64,000 nucleotides of DNA from Megalobrama amblycephala (GCF_018812025.1 NC_063053.1:7819123-7883122); one strand, 5' to 3'; shown: positions 31,601 to 43,984, counted from the first letter of the stretch. Translations and numbers: made by a program. Notes: a model not told the origin generated them from the letters alone.

Positions 31601-32670
31601 CAGTAGTCAACATTTGAAGTGGATCAAAAAAGCTAAGTTGTCCTAAGAGGAAGGTTTTAGGACAACTTTGATGAAAGTTTTTGATCCACTTCAAATGTTG
31701 ACCTACTATAAATAAAATAAATTTATTTATAAATAAATATATAAATATATATATCATGATGATATATAAATAAAATTATTTATTTATTAGTGGAATATTA
31801 TTACAGTTTAAAAATCCCGTTTTCTGTTTTGATATATTTTTTTTTAATTAAATTTTATTCCTGTGATGGTAAAGCTAAATTTTCAGCATTGTTACTCCAG
31901 TCTTCAGAGTCACATGGATCACATGATCCTTTAGAAATCATTCTAATATGCTGATTTGGTGCTTAAGATTACAACATTTCTTGTTATCTATGTTGAAAAC
32001 AGTTCTGCTGTATTTTTGTGACAACTAGTACATTTTTTTCAGGATTCTTTGATGATTAGAAAGTTCAAAAGAACAGCATTTATTTGAAATGTAAATCTTT
32101 TGTAATATTACAAATGTCTTTACTTACTTTTGATCAATTTAACACACCCTTACTGAATAAACGCATTAATTTCTTCAAAAAAAAAAAAAAAAAAATTGCT
32201 GAGCTCAAACTTTTAAATGCTGTACATGTGGGACTTTGGATCCTGAAGCAAAACCACTAGAGAACCACTGCTCTATAGCCCTAAAGTCAAACTCCCAGTA
32301 TCCAGCACAGGGACAGGCTTTTGTAATCTGGGTGTAATTTTGTATCCCTTCAAATTAAGATGATATACTTTACCTTGCCTCAACAAAGTAGAGACATCTT
32401 AAAATATTAAGCAGTCTTATAGGGTTTTTCTGGGTAAGTTTTAAGCGAGTTCTTAAGAAGCGGATACGATAATTAAATTCCTTATGATCCTTTATAGATG
32501 AGTAGCTGCTATGTTGACAAAAGAGAATATTCAAGAGTATGTAAGTGCTGGTTGGCAAGTGTTGGAACCAAGGATAAGTGTTGCATCAGACACCACATTA
32601 AACAGTTTACACAACTCAGTGGTCCTCTGTAGGTAAAGCTGTTGAATTAATACACCATGAAACACTGATA
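30926..32670. other. Intergenic DNA between vdac2 and the neurofilament gene
   Basis: The two genes are convergent here. The stretch holds a poly-G run (31003-31016), a fold-back hairpin (31602-31708), and a fragment at about 31795-32220 of the same family as the element at 24427. No gene is recognised. Confidence 0.6.
31602..31708. repeat. Hairpin inverted repeat
   Basis: Arms GTAGTCAACATTTGAAGTGG and CCACTTCAAATGTTGACCTAC flank a second inner inverted pair (AAGTTGTCCTAA and TTAGGACAACTT). It is a MITE-like hairpin preceded by A and AT runs. Confidence 0.75.
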
Positions 32671-32680
32671 TGCTGGAATA

Positions 32681-33006
32681 TTTATTAATTTAATATATAG
32701 CACTATTTTGAAACATACATTTGGCCGATCAGATATAGCAAAATAAAATCTTATACATTCCTCATGATTCACACATTCGTTATGTACACATAGATCACAG
32801 TGTACGCATGCATCTGCATCAGAAATGTCAGACTTCCAGAAAGCAATTTCTATAATTCATGCTCAACTGAGATCATCTGTCACGCGGCTGTGAGTAATTA
32901 CATTATATGACATTCATCAAGGTTGCTTATTTAAACATTTTTTTCTCATTCTCTTTTCTCAAGGCAAGGGGTTTTATTTTTTTGACCAATATGTTCTGCT
33001 GTTATT
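32681..33006 (-). other. Neurofilament-gene 3'UTR with poly(A) signal
   Basis: The minus-strand stop is at 33007-33009. An AATAAA on that strand at 32681-32686 is the likely poly(A) signal, giving a 3'UTR of about 0.33 kb. Confidence 0.55.
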
Positions 33007-36000
33007 CTACACTACATTAGAGGGTTTAGTTGTTTCTTCTGGACCTTTGGTGTCCACGCTGTCCTTCTTGCTGATCTCTTTGACCTGCTCTGTCTTCTCC
33101 AGAGGTTTAGCTTCTGTTTTGGTTGACGTCTCAGATTTTGCAGGCTTCACTTCATGTTCACCACTGTCTGATTCTTTGTCTTTTGGGACAGTTTCTTCAC
33201 TTTTAACATCTTTGCTGGTTCCACTGCCTTTGGTCACCACACTATCCTCCTCTTTGGCTTTTTCAGGCGTTTTCACTTTGCTTTCTTTAGTATCTTTTTG
33301 CTCTGGCTTTGCATCAGATTTTGTTTCCTTGGCTTTGGGGGGTTGATTACTCGGTGTTTCATCAACCTGTTTCTCTGCGACTTCAACGCTTGTTGTCACA
33401 CTTTCCACACTGCTGTCACTTTTGCTGTCCTCTTGTTTCACTGACTTTTCAGGTTGTGATTTTTCTTCCTTCACTTTTGAAAGGTCCTCTTGCGTCTTTT
33501 TTGTTTCTTTAGGTGTAGCTTGTTCAACTTTTTCTGTTTTGATGCTGTCTGCACTCTCACTTTTGCTGTCCTCCTGTTCCTTTGACTTTTCAGGTTGTGA
33601 TTTGTCTTGCGTATCTTTTGAAAGGTCCTCTTGCGTCTTTTCTGTTTCTTTAGGCAAAGCTGGTTCAACTTTTTCTGCTTTGACACTTTCTGCACTGCTA
33701 TCGCTTTTGCTGTCCTCCTGTTTCACTGATTTTTCAGGTTGTGATTTGTCTTGTGTATCTTTTGAAAGGTCTTCTTGCGTCTTTTCTGTTTCTTTAGGCG
33801 TAGCTTGTTCAACTTTTTCTGTTTTGATGCTGTCTACACTCTCACTTTTGCTGTCCTCCTGTTCCTTTGACTTTTCAGGTTGTGATTTGTCTTGTGTATC
33901 TTTTGAAAGGTCTTCTTGCGTCTTTTCTGTTTCTTTAGGCGTAGCTTGTTCAACTTTTTCTGTTTTGATGCTGTCTACACTCTCACTTTTGCTGTCCTCC
34001 TGTTCCTTTGACTTTTCAGGTTGTGATTTGTCTTGTGTATCTTTTGAAAGGTCCTCTTGCGTCTTTTCTGTTTCTTTAGGCAAAGCTTGTTCAACTTTTT
34101 CTGTTTTGACGCTGTCTGCACTCTCACTTTTGCTGTCCTTCTGTTCCTTTGACTTTTCAGGTTGTGATTTTTCTTCCTTTACTTTTGAAAGGTCCTCTTG
34201 CGTCTTTTCTGTTTCTTTAGGCGTAGCTTGTTCAACTTTTTCTGTTTTGATGCTGTCTGCACTCTCACTTTTGCTGTCCTTCTGTTCCTTTGACTTTTCA
34301 GGTTGTGATTTTTCTTCCTTTACTTTTGAAAGGTCCTCTTGCGTCTTTTCTGTTTCTTTAGGCAAAGCTTGTTCAACTTTTTCTGTTTTGATGCTGTCTG
34401 CACTCTCACTTTTGCTGTCCTCCTGTTCCTTTGACTTTTCAGGTTGTGATTTTTCTTCCTTTACTTTTGAAAGGTCTTCTTGCGTCTTTTCTGTTTCTTT
34501 AGGCAAAGCTTGTTCAACTTTTTCTGTTTTGACGCTGTCTACACTCTCACTTTTGCTGTCCTCCTGTTCCTTTGACTTTTCAGGTTGTGATTTTTCTTCC
34601 TTTACTTTTGAAAGGTCCTCTTGCGTCTTTTCTGTTTCTTTAGGCAAAGCTTGTTCAACTTTTTCTGTTTTGACGCTGTCTGCACTCTCACTTTTGCTGT
34701 CCTCCTGTTCCTTTGACTTTTCAGGTTGTGATTTGTCTTGTGTATCTTTTGAAAGGTCCTCTTGCGTCTTTTCTGTTTCTTTAGGCAAAGCTTGTTCAAC
34801 TTTTTCTGTTTTGACGCTGTCTACACTCTCACTTTTGCTGTCCTCCTGTTCCTTTGACTTTTCAGGTTGTGATTTTTCTTCCTTTACTTTTGAAAGGTCC
34901 TCTTGCGTCTTTTCTGTTTCTTTAGGCAAAGCTTGTTCAACTTTTTCTGTTTTGACACTATCTGCACTCTCACTTTTGCTGTCCTCCTGTTCCTTTGACT
35001 TTTCAGGTTGTGATTTTTCTTCCTTTACTTTTGAAAGGTCTTCTTGCGTCTTTTCTGTTTCTTTAGGCAAAGCTTGTTCAACTTTTTCTGTTTTGACGCT
35101 GTCTACACTCTCACTTTTGCTGTCCTCCTGTTCCTTTGACTTTTCAGGTTGTGATTTGTCTTGTGTATCTTTTGAAAGGTCCTCTTGCGTCTTTTCTGTT
35201 TCTTTAGGCAAAGCTTGTTCAACTTTTTCTGTTTTGACGCTGTCTGCACTCTCACTTTTGCTGTCCTCCTGTTCCTTTGACTTTTCAGGTTGTGATTTTT
35301 CTTCCTTTACTTTTGAAAGGTCCTCTTGCGTCTTTTCTGTTTCTTTAGGCAAAGCTTGTTCAACTTTTTCTGTTTTGATGCTGTCTGCACTCTCACTTTT
35401 GCTGTCCTCCTGTTCCTTTGACTTTTCAGGTTGTGATTTGTCTTGTGTATCTTTTGAAAGGTCCTCTTGCGTCTTTTCTGTTTCTTTAGGCAAAGCTTGT
35501 TCAACTTTTTCTGTTTTGATGCTGTCTGCACTCTCACTTTTGCTGTCCTCCTGTTCCTTTGACTTTTCAGGTTGTGATTTTTCTTCCTTTACTTTTGAAA
35601 GGTCTTCTTGCGTCTTTTCTGTTTCTTTAGGCGTAGCTTGTTCAACTTTTTCTGTTTTGACGCTGTCTACACTCTCACTTTTGCTGTCCTCCTGTTCCTT
35701 TGACTTTTCAGGTTGTGATTTGTCTTGTGTATCTTTTGAAAGGTCCAATTGCGTCTTTTCTGTTTCTTTAGGCAAAGCTTGTTCAACTTTTTCTGTTTTG
35801 ATGCTGTCTGCACTCTCACTTTTGCTGTCCTCCTGTTTCTTTGACTTTTCAGGTTGTGATTGCTCTTCTGCAACCTTTGAAAGCTCTTTTTGTGTCTTTT
35901 CTGTTTCTTTAGGCGTGATACTTTCACCCTTTTCTGTTTTCACATTGTCTACCAGTTCAGCAACTTTGCTATCTTTAACAGACTCCTCAGGTTTTTGTTC

Positions 36001-39000
36001 CTTTTCCTCTGTCTTTGATTGAACCTCTTGCTTCTTCTCCACAGGTTTCTCTGTTAGTTTGTTGTTATCCTCTTGGTCTTTTTCCATAGGTTTAGATTCT
36101 TTTGTTTCTTCCTTTACAGTATCAGTATGGTCTTTTTTTGCAGAGGGCTCCTCCTTTGTGTCCTCTCCAGTAGTCTGTTTTCCACTCTCAGCAAGTTCAG
36201 CAGGTGCCTGTTTGTCAGGTTTGGGAATATCGTCCTCTACAGGTTGAACTGGAGTTGTTTCTTTCTCTTTCTCTGCAAGTTTTGTAGTTGCGGATTCTTG
36301 AGATGAGATTTTAGCAGCTTTGTGTTTATCATCTTCAGTTCCTGGAGAAGTTGCTTCCCCAGTTTGTCCAGTTGGCTTAGTGTCTACTTCAGGTGTTGCT
36401 TCAGGACCTTGTGGCTCCTCAGATGGTTTGTCTTTTGGTCCAGTTTCTGATTTCTCTGGCATTTCTTGCTTTTCTGCCATATCTGGTTTGGGGACATCTT
36501 TCTCTGTCTCTTTAGCTGGTTTATCTGTCTTCATCACATTTTCCTCTTCAGGTCCTTCTACTTTTCCATTCGTGTCATCCTTCAGGTCTTTCTGCTCGGT
36601 GTCTTTTGTGTCTGTTTCCTCACCTTTATCTTGTTCATCAATGGCCTTTTCTGTAGAGTCTATAGCTGGTTCAGTGTCAGCATCTTTTTGTACCTCAGAA
36701 TCATCTGGAGTTTTTTCAACTGGCTCATCCTCTTTTTCATCACTTGGTTTGACTTCATTTTCCTCTGTCTCTAACTCGGGACTGTGTTCATCGCCATTCT
36801 CCACAGCTGGTTCTTCAATATCTTCAGCTTCTTGAGGAGTTTCATCCTGCGCATCTTTCTCGCTGCTCTCCTCATCTGGTTTGTCACCCTCTCTCCCCTC
36901 CGGGCTCTTATCAGAGCCAGTGTCTGATATCTCCACATCTTCTCTGGTTGTCTCTGTAATAATCTCTTCAACAAATTTGTACTGAGGCTCTGCTTTTCGA
37001 GTTGCTCCCCCCTGCCTTTTGACACAAGGGAGAGTATAGGTGGGTGACTGTCTGTAAATGTATGGTACTGAAATATGTGCATCTGAGATTGTAGAGTACC
37101 TTGACTCTTCACCCTCCAAAAGATTCCTGTAAAAAAGGAAACAAAGCAACTCAGAATAATATTCAGATACATGTGTGTATCCGTGTAAGCTCTCGGTGAA
37201 GAGTGTCATTGATGTCTATTTACAAAATGTTTTTGAAGCTTTGATCATTCTAGCCAATCTGATGAGCGCGTGAACACAATTGCAAATCAGAGGTGTTTAC
37301 GAATCCGCTCGACAGCGCTCAAAGCATCACATTTTTAAAATTTCAGTACCGACTTAAGTATCACGGTCGGTACTTTTGACAACACTAGTATTTATCGTTT
37401 CTTAATGCAGAGGCTAACTCTCAAAAGCCTAAACAAACACGGAACAGAAGACACCAGCAAAATCATGACATGACACTGAATTCGTTTGAAACTTAAACCC
37501 ATTCTAATCAATCAACAAATTAACTGGAATAAAAAAAGCACTTAGTAATGATTATTTGAAATTCAAATTAGCCTAACATTCCAGTTTAATAAACATTTCA
37601 GTCATGTAGAACATATCTCGCTTTGTTCGCTCTCTAATTATGTAAGTTAATAAGTGATTGCGCAGCTAGAAGGCCTTTGCAATGACATATCAAGACTAAA
37701 CCATCCAGGTACGAATAATAAAACTTTGAATTACTGATGAAGTTACTGATGCACTGTTAAGGGATTCACAAGAAATAAATTCTAATTGGATACTTTTTTT
37801 AACACTATGGACAGAATCAGGAATGAAAAGTGACTAAGCAAATCATTTTTTTAGTCCTGTTATGAAGGCTTTGTTGGTCCTGAGAGTTCACTATGAGGTC
37901 AACATTGAAAAAGTTTATACAGTATAATCAAAATACTGTAATCAAAGAAGTACCTGTAGGAATAAATTTCAGCATCCAGTGCCATTTTGACATTGAGAAG
38001 GTCCTGGTACTCCCGCAGATGACTGCTCATGTCAAATTTAGCATTTTTCAGCTCATATTCCAACTCTCTGATTGTATCCTGCATCATGGACAACATAAGT
38101 AAACACAATGGAAATGCATTAGGAAAAAAAAACATTGCACTGAATTTTAGATTATGTAGAAATAGTGCTCAACTTACTGTATCTTAATTTAAGCATAACT
38201 GCTCTTATTTCAGTATTCCTCACACTGAATGATTACAAATATTCTAGGCTGAAGAGCGCATCACATGGTGCATTACCTGGTAGTGATGAATTTCAGCATT
38301 GTGCCGTTGCTCGAGGTCATACAGCTGCCTCTCCAGTGCTTCCCTCACACCTTTCACAGAGTCGAGCTCAATGTTCTTGGACTGCAGCTGTCTCCGGTGT
38401 TCATTAATCTCTGCTTTAGTCGCCATGAGAGATTCTCTGTTGACTTCAGCAGCTTTGGTCAGTTTGGCGAGCTGCGCTCTAAAGCGTTCCTCAGCATATC
38501 GGATGTCAGGGTCGGTGTGACCTTCGAGTTGCATCCTGATGTCCCTCAGAGCTGCAGTGACATCACTTCTACTGAAATCACTTATTTCTGCTGTCACATT
38601 ACTCTCTTGGACTTGGGCCATCATTTCTGCTACCTCGCTTTCGTGGTTTTTCTTCAAGAACCCGATCTCCTCTTCAAGAGCTGTGGCTTTTCTGTCCATC
38701 TCTTGCTTTGCTAGGTATGAGTCGTTAATGTATTTCTTGAGTACCGAAATGCTGTCCTCGGCATCAACTCGACCACGAGCCTCTCTTTCATACTTCTCTC
38801 TCAAAGTATTAAACTCGTCCTCCAGGTTCTGACGGTTTATCTCAATCTGATGCTTTTGAAGGCCCATCTCATGAACTTGCTGCCTCAGACTGTTAAGTTC
38901 TGATTCATACTCTTTGGACAGAGAAGAAGATGATTTAGCTCTGAACCTAATAGCCTCAATTTCTTTCTCTAGTGCTCGGTTTTGATTTTCCAGGTGATGA

Positions 39001-39275
39001 ACCTTCTCGATGAATCCCGCGAAGCGGTCATTGAGCCCCTGCAGTAATTCTTTCTCACTAATTTTCCTCATAGTCATTCCACCTGCATATTTGTTTGAAA
39101 AATCTAAGCTATCAGCCGGTTTTGCGGCGAATTCTTTCAGGGTTTCATTACCTCTCAGTGGTGCAGTGGACCCGAGGCTAAAGGCAGACCTTGAGATGAG
39201 TTGCGATGAAGGACGCGCCGTTTGGTACCGGTACTCTTCCCGTGTCCGGCCAGGTGAATGGAGAAAACGATCCAT
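33007..39275 (-). CDS. Type IV intermediate filament, neurofilament-like, with giant repeat tail
   Basis: A structural filament subunit expected in neuronal cytoplasm. Three exons join in phase: 38277-39275, 37954-38078 and 33007-37126, giving 1747 residues. The head is about residues 1-73. The alpha-helical rod is about 74-384, starting [23 protein letters not shown] and closing [29 protein letters not shown]. The two introns sit at the positions I recall for NEFM, and the 125-nt middle exon matches as well. The tail (385-1747) starts with [14 protein letters not shown], like the NEFM HKFVEEIIEET motif, then becomes Glu/Lys/Ser/Thr-rich. About residues 770-1618 are 18 copies of a 47-residue repeat. 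KSP phosphorylation repeats typical of NEFM and NEFH are not seen. The head is short. Ortholog choice between nefm-like, internexin-like and a fish-specific paralog is open. Confidence 0.93.
33394..35940 (-). repeat. 18 x 141-bp coding minisatellite
   Basis: In frame within the neurofilament tail. The unit encodes, in order, [26 protein letters not shown] or [24 protein letters not shown] and ADSI or VDSV. Two variants alternate irregularly (VKEE type and DTQD type). The first and last units are the most diverged; units 16 and 18 carry one extra serine. Neighbouring units are nearly identical at the base level, which suggests recent unequal exchange or gene conversion. Copy number probably varies between individuals and may be mis-assembled. 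Confidence 0.95.
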
Positions 39276-39322
39276 TGTGAGGCTGGTGCGTTTTCCTTCG
39301 CAGTGTTTAGTGAAATGCTCCC

Positions 39323-39331
39323 CTTTTTATA
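39323..39331 (-). promoter_or_regulatory. TATA box of the neurofilament-like gene
   Basis: TATAAAAAG on the minus strand lies 48 bp upstream of the ATG at 39275. This leaves a 5'UTR of about 20-25 nt. The start codon sits in CTCACAATGG, and the encoded head begins at once, supporting this start. Confidence 0.7.
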
Positions 39332-39452
39332 CTGCAGTAGATGCTAGGTTAGCGGAATGGAACTGTCCATATTGGTTAAATTCACAGAATCAGCTGCTCA
39401 GCATCCTGCGCATTCACTCACTCACTCCTCCACCGATCCCAGGGGAACCATG

Positions 39453-39460
39453 TGACGTCA
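39453..39460. promoter_or_regulatory. CRE (TGACGTCA) upstream of the neurofilament-like gene
   Basis: A perfect palindromic CRE about 120 bp upstream of the TATA box, directly beside CATGTG (an E-box). Both motifs are common in neuronal promoters; use here is inferred. Confidence 0.5.
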
Positions 39461-39499
39461 CACGAACTCCGCAGATTCCCAACTCATATTATACCTAAA

Positions 39500-41328
39500 A
39501 TATTTTATTTATTAAATTGCCGAAGCTAGAATATATATAGTCTTAATGCCATAAATGTCACTATCAAATTCAGAAATTCCGGAAAAAAAGAGGTCCATTT
39601 TTTTTTTTTTTTTTTTGTCAGAGAAAAAATTCTGACTGTTAAATTTATACGAGGATATAAGGATATAACAGGCTCATTCCACAAAAAAGGCGCAGCGTAC
39701 GAATTATGGAGGTGGTCTTAAAGTAAGCTATACTTTTATAATAGCTAATAATACACAAATTTTAACATCGTTTTCGAAGATTCCAGTAAACACAAGTTAG
39801 TGAGAGTACGCATTGAGCAGGTAAACATAGTATTCCATTGCAATCAGTATAAAGTCCTGTAATTATTTAATATGTAATTATTAGTTTATTAGTAATATGT
39901 AATTATTAGTTTTTCGCAAGCAAAAGTTTTCTCCATAGAGTTTCCCCTACAAGGGTACAATTCCATAAAAATGTAATGGCATCAACATCCTTTCAGGACT
40001 TTTACACTTCAAGCACTGCCTCCTGCATCTGTTATCACATTATCAATAGGGGATGATATATCAACCCTGTATCCATTACTGCCTATAGAAATATGCTATC
40101 AGCATTAAATTCTCCTTATACTGAAGACTTTGATGAAGTGTCATGACCTTCAGCACAAGGTTAGTAATGGCTAAATGAACTATAAAACTCTGTTGCTTTT
40201 AAAAAGGCATGTATATCTTATTAGCTATGCTATTTTATGGTTTAATATATATACAAAATGTTGTTATTATTTAACAACATTTCCTATTATTGCCAGATTT
40301 GCATATATTTTACTGCAGTAGCAACATTTTTCAAGCTATAGAATACATATTTGTGCTGCAGAAAAGCATAAGTCAGCTCTACACTTTCAGTCATGCTGAG
40401 CGGACACAGTGAGCTGGATTGAATCCATCAGCACAGCTTCTACATGAGCAGCCAATAGCAACATAAGCACACTCGTCCGCCTTCTCATGTGTGTGCATGT
40501 GGTTTAGAAAGATTGACTTTCATTTTTCATAGTCCGATATAACTAGCGCTATGTTTCTATTTAGTGTAAACTGCAAAAGCAGCATAAACTGGAATAGAAA
40601 CAGAAAGGAGGCCCTGCTCAGTGATGGGTAAACACCCCCCCCCCCAAAAAACATATCCTGGTATCAATAGTGTTCAATTCTTTTCTATGAGAAAAATGAA
40701 GAGAAATATTCAATAGATTTGGACTTTAAAGAAAATAAAACACCATAAAAAGTTTGTGTGTTTTTGAATTTTGGTTAAAGCTAAATTCCTGCCAGCCTAT
40801 TAAATAAAAGATGACTGTTATGAATACAAGCAATTTAGCAACAATATGATCTAAATGTGCATGTCTGCTGTAGACTTTACTTTGGATATTTTAAATAACG
40901 ACTATAGTATGGTTTGTTCCACTGAAATGTTCAATTCAATTCAATTCACATTTATTTGTATAGCGCTTTTCACGATACATATCGTTTCAAAGCAGCTTTA
41001 CAGAGAATGTATGTCAACATTACAATTTAAAGAATGCAGTTAGCAATTAATGTAATCATTTAAGCAATTAATTTACAATCACTGTTAGCAGTTTAACTGA
41101 AGGTAGAAGCAATGAGCTCATGGAAAAATGAATTACATATTAAAAATAATTAGGATATATAGAAATTTGGGAATGTGCAAATACAACTGCTGCACTAGGT
41201 TTATCAACATAATTCATAATGTATTAACCAAATTTCCTTTACTTCAAAGTGTCTTTTCATCTTGTTGCTCAACTGTTTAGAACAGAATCTATAATGTTTC
41301 TTATTCATTTTTTCATCATCATTTTGAG
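39500..41328. other. Intergenic DNA upstream of the neurofilament-like gene
   Basis: AT-rich sequence without a recognised gene. It contains T and C runs (39600-39616, 40637-40646) and the dispersed repeat at 40925-41030. Confidence 0.55.
40925..41030. repeat. Teleost dispersed repeat fragment
   Basis: Starts with tandem TTCAA units followed by CACATTTATTTGTATAGCGC and CAAAGCAGCTTTACAGAGAA. I recall this sequence as common in fish genomes but cannot assign its class. The right boundary is unclear. Confidence 0.55.
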
Positions 41329-42064
41329 TTAAAGGCACAATATGTAAGATTTTTGGATTCAAATATCCAAAAACCACTTGGACAATGTTATATTTTTTTG
41401 TTGACTTGTGTACTTACATTATCCCAAACGTTTCCTAGAATGTTTAAATCCAGAGAAATAATTTTAAGCAATGACATCATACCCGCGTTACCCTCGGTTT
41501 CTGGTTTTGTTTTGTAGAAACCATGGAAACACCAAAGACGCCTTAATTGTTTTATTAGACAGGATACATTCTTCAAGAGAAAATTTTATTGTTTAAATCT
41601 CATTTTCTTGGATTTACCGCGAGTTCCCTGTTTTACCATGACTAATATCTAGTTTACTGCAGTGTGCAACAAGTGTCTCATAGTAGCAGCCGAGCGAACA
41701 CAGAGTAGCACTATAACAACTTTCAACACAAAACAGCGCTGCTTTAGCCAACATACGGTTGACCGGAAGAAGCGGAAGCGCAATTGTGGCATAATAAAAG
41801 CTCCACTGCTCTCGAGACGTGCAATCGCTCCAGCGGCCTCGTTTCTGCTCACACATTACTCGACCCTGCTCTGCTTCTTACTACAGTAACATTAATAATC
41901 TCATCCATGAACATGATTTCTGCCCGAGTCCCGATTCTTTTCCACCGGCTGTGAGGTGAAGACAACACCTACCGTTATTCCACGAAATCAAGGTGTCATC
42001 AGGCTACGCCTTTGTTCTGAATAAGCGACCTCTAGTGGTGAAAATTGACATATTGTGCCTTTAA
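41329..42064. mobile_element. TTAA-type MITE, AATATGTAAGATT family (copy 1)
   Basis: Begins TTAAAGGCACAATATGTAAG and ends GACATATTGTGCCTTTAA, with TTAA at both ends. The interior includes ACATTATCCCAAACGTTTCC and AAACCATGGAAACACCAAAG, shared almost exactly with 48062-48797. No transposase is encoded. It lies just downstream of the ifit gene end. Confidence 0.82.
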
Positions 42065-42328
42065 TATTTAAAAATTCTTAAACAACAACAAAAAAAAACT
42101 TATGACAATAAACACATTTTTTTTAGGTTAAAAATGAAAGAAAGCGTATATTTATTGCTCTTCAGGAAGAAAACATTTGTTATAGATTTTAGTACAATGT
42201 TATACGTACTAAATTAACTCACACAAATGTCCACAGGTCACTAAAGATGTACAGTGGACAAAAAAGCAAGGACAAAGTGAAATTAGTGTTCAGGTCATTA
42301 CATGAGTGGAACTTGTCCTCTCTCTTTC

Positions 42329-43627
42329 TCAATAATCTGTGCTCTCTGTTTTAAAGGACGCAAACAAATTCCGGATCTCATATGTGTCCCGTCTGTCACG
42401 CTGAAGGATTTTTCTCAGTCTGTTTCTGCAGGAGACCCATTCGGTGGACACTCGCCCCAGCATCATGCCTTGTTTGTAATGCTCAACCGCAGCTCTCTCC
42501 AAGCCCAGCCTGTACAGTTTGAAATCCCCATACATGCGATGCCAGGCTTGACGGTCAGCTGGCTTTAGGTCAGAAACGGCAAAGAGCTCAGTGAACTTCT
42601 GCTCCGCTTTAGCCGTCTGCTTTAGCTCTGAATACCTCAGCGCTAACTCCAGCTGTGGGTATATGTGACTTGGGTTTAAACTGGCGCCCTTCTCTAAATG
42701 GTGGACACAAAGGCCCAGCAACTCCGGATTGTGTATGTCATCAATCTGCATGGCTTTCCAGCGGTAATTGTTGGCAATCTCGTGATGTAAGCGCGACGAG
42801 TCTGGCGCTTTCTTCAGCATTTTCAGCAACACTTCCAGGGCCGTGTCATAACGCTGCTCTTTCTTCATGAACTTTGCAACATGCAAAACAACGCTGAGGT
42901 TATCCGGAGCCATTTTGAGTGCTTGTGTCATGTACTGCCATGCCTCTGCGTTCCTTTCATTCTTGTAGCACTTGAGCCCCAGATACACTTGAATCATTGC
43001 ATTGTTTGGGTCCAGTTTCAGAGCTTTCTTTAACTGGAGCACAGCTGGAGACTCTTCATAACGTACCCGCTTGTACTGACCAATCTTCAGTCCCTCCAGA
43101 CGGAACAGAGAAAAGGCAAAGCCTGTGTTCCATTCCTTATCATCCGGCTCTTTCTGTAGAGCTTCAAGGAAACTCTCCTTGGCCCTGACGTAGGACTTCT
43201 TAGAAAACTTGAGAAGCGACCAGGCTTTTTCGCTCAGAACTTCTCTGTGAAGCTCTGTCGGAGATGAGGTGGGGAAAGCCTTGAGGATTTCATTTACTTT
43301 CTCTATGTTTTTCTCAGCCTCAGTCGCATTGCTCATGTGACTGTGCACCCAGGCCAGGTTTCCATACATCACAATCGCATTCTTGTCATCGTTCGGATGT
43401 TCCTCCTTTGCTAGTGTCAGGTTCTTAAGCGCCTCGTCGTTAAAACCTTGCAAATGTTTAATGAAGGCCAAAAAATTCAATTCTCTTTGTTTCAGGTTTT
43501 CTCCGTACTCGCATTTTACAGCAAGTTTTTCACGAACCTTCACTTCGAGAAAGTTAAGATCAGCATCCTCCTTTAGCAAGCCCCAAGTAAAGTGGCAGGA
43601 CAACAGTTTAAGATTGTCCTCAGACAT
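42329..43627 (-). CDS. IFIT-like interferon-induced protein with tetratricopeptide repeats
   Basis: IFIT proteins are cytosolic interferon effectors made of TPR helices; mammalian members bind 5'-triphosphate or cap-0 RNA. This is a 432-residue product, close to the family's usual 430-490. It shows the N-terminal CHFTWGLLKEDADL typical of IFITs and several TPR units, for example LEALQKEPDDKEWNTGFAFSLFRLEG, LKKALKLDPNNAMIQVYLGL and MTQALKMAPDNLSVVLHVA. The whole ORF is in one exon, as in the family. The exon begins at 43754 after acceptor TTTTTGTAG; a short upstream exon ends at 43985. I chose MSEDN as start because the frame upstream has no ATG. Reading from an exon-1 ATG terminates quickly in another frame. 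AATAAA on the minus strand lies at 42151-42156. Only one copy is seen, although fish often carry clusters. Confidence 0.92.
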   Translation of the reverse strand: MSEDNLKLLSCHFTWGLLKEDADLNFLEVKVREKLAVKCEYGENLKQRELNFLAFIKHLQGFNDEALKNLTLAKEEHPNDDKNAIVMYGNLAWVHSHMSNATEAEKNIEKVNEILKAFPTSSPTELHREVLSEKAWSLLKFSKKSYVRAKESFLEALQKEPDDKEWNTGFAFSLFRLEGLKIGQYKRVRYEESPAVLQLKKALKLDPNNAMIQVYLGLKCYKNERNAEAWQYMTQALKMAPDNLSVVLHVAKFMKKEQRYDTALEVLLKMLKKAPDSSRLHHEIANNYRWKAMQIDDIHNPELLGLCVHHLEKGASLNPSHIYPQLELALRYSELKQTAKAEQKFTELFAVSDLKPADRQAWHRMYGDFKLYRLGLERAAVEHYKQGMMLGRVSTEWVSCRNRLRKILQRDRRDTYEIRNLFASFKTESTDY

Positions 43628-43984
43628 TTTCTTATTGTTTAAAACACAAAACAGATGCAAATGTTTATACTCTGACAGTTTTTCTTTCTCAGTTTCCTTT
43701 GGATCTGTACTTTGTTTACAGCATATCTGACTGACCACTTCTTTTCTAGTGGACCTACAAAAACAAAATTAAATGATCAGTCAAATATAATTCACATTAA
43801 GTGATCTTAAATATTATTTTTAAACTCTTTGTTAAATCTGAATTAAAAAGAAAAGACATTCACTGATATTTATTCCCCCAAACGTTTTAGCAAAATAGTT
43901 TCTATTATTGATGAAAAGCAGCTTATTTATTTGTAGACTATATGAATTATTTAGCACTTTATGACAACAGATACAAAGTCTTAC

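Noticed and set aside
33394..35940. CRISPR-like regular repeats
   Set aside because: Regular 141-bp spacing without unique spacers, in a eukaryotic coding exon; this is a coding minisatellite.
33422..36022. 866-codon plus-strand open frame opposite the neurofilament tail
   Set aside because: It is the complement of the 141-bp coding repeat. One stop-free antisense unit makes the entire array stop-free. The sense frame has splice sites, a rod domain and poly(A) signal; the antisense product is a monotonous Ser/Cys/Phe repeat.
43628..43738. N-terminal extension of the ifit-like protein by 37 residues
   Set aside because: The extension starts at a GTG and contains no ATG. The family N-terminus matches MSEDN onward.
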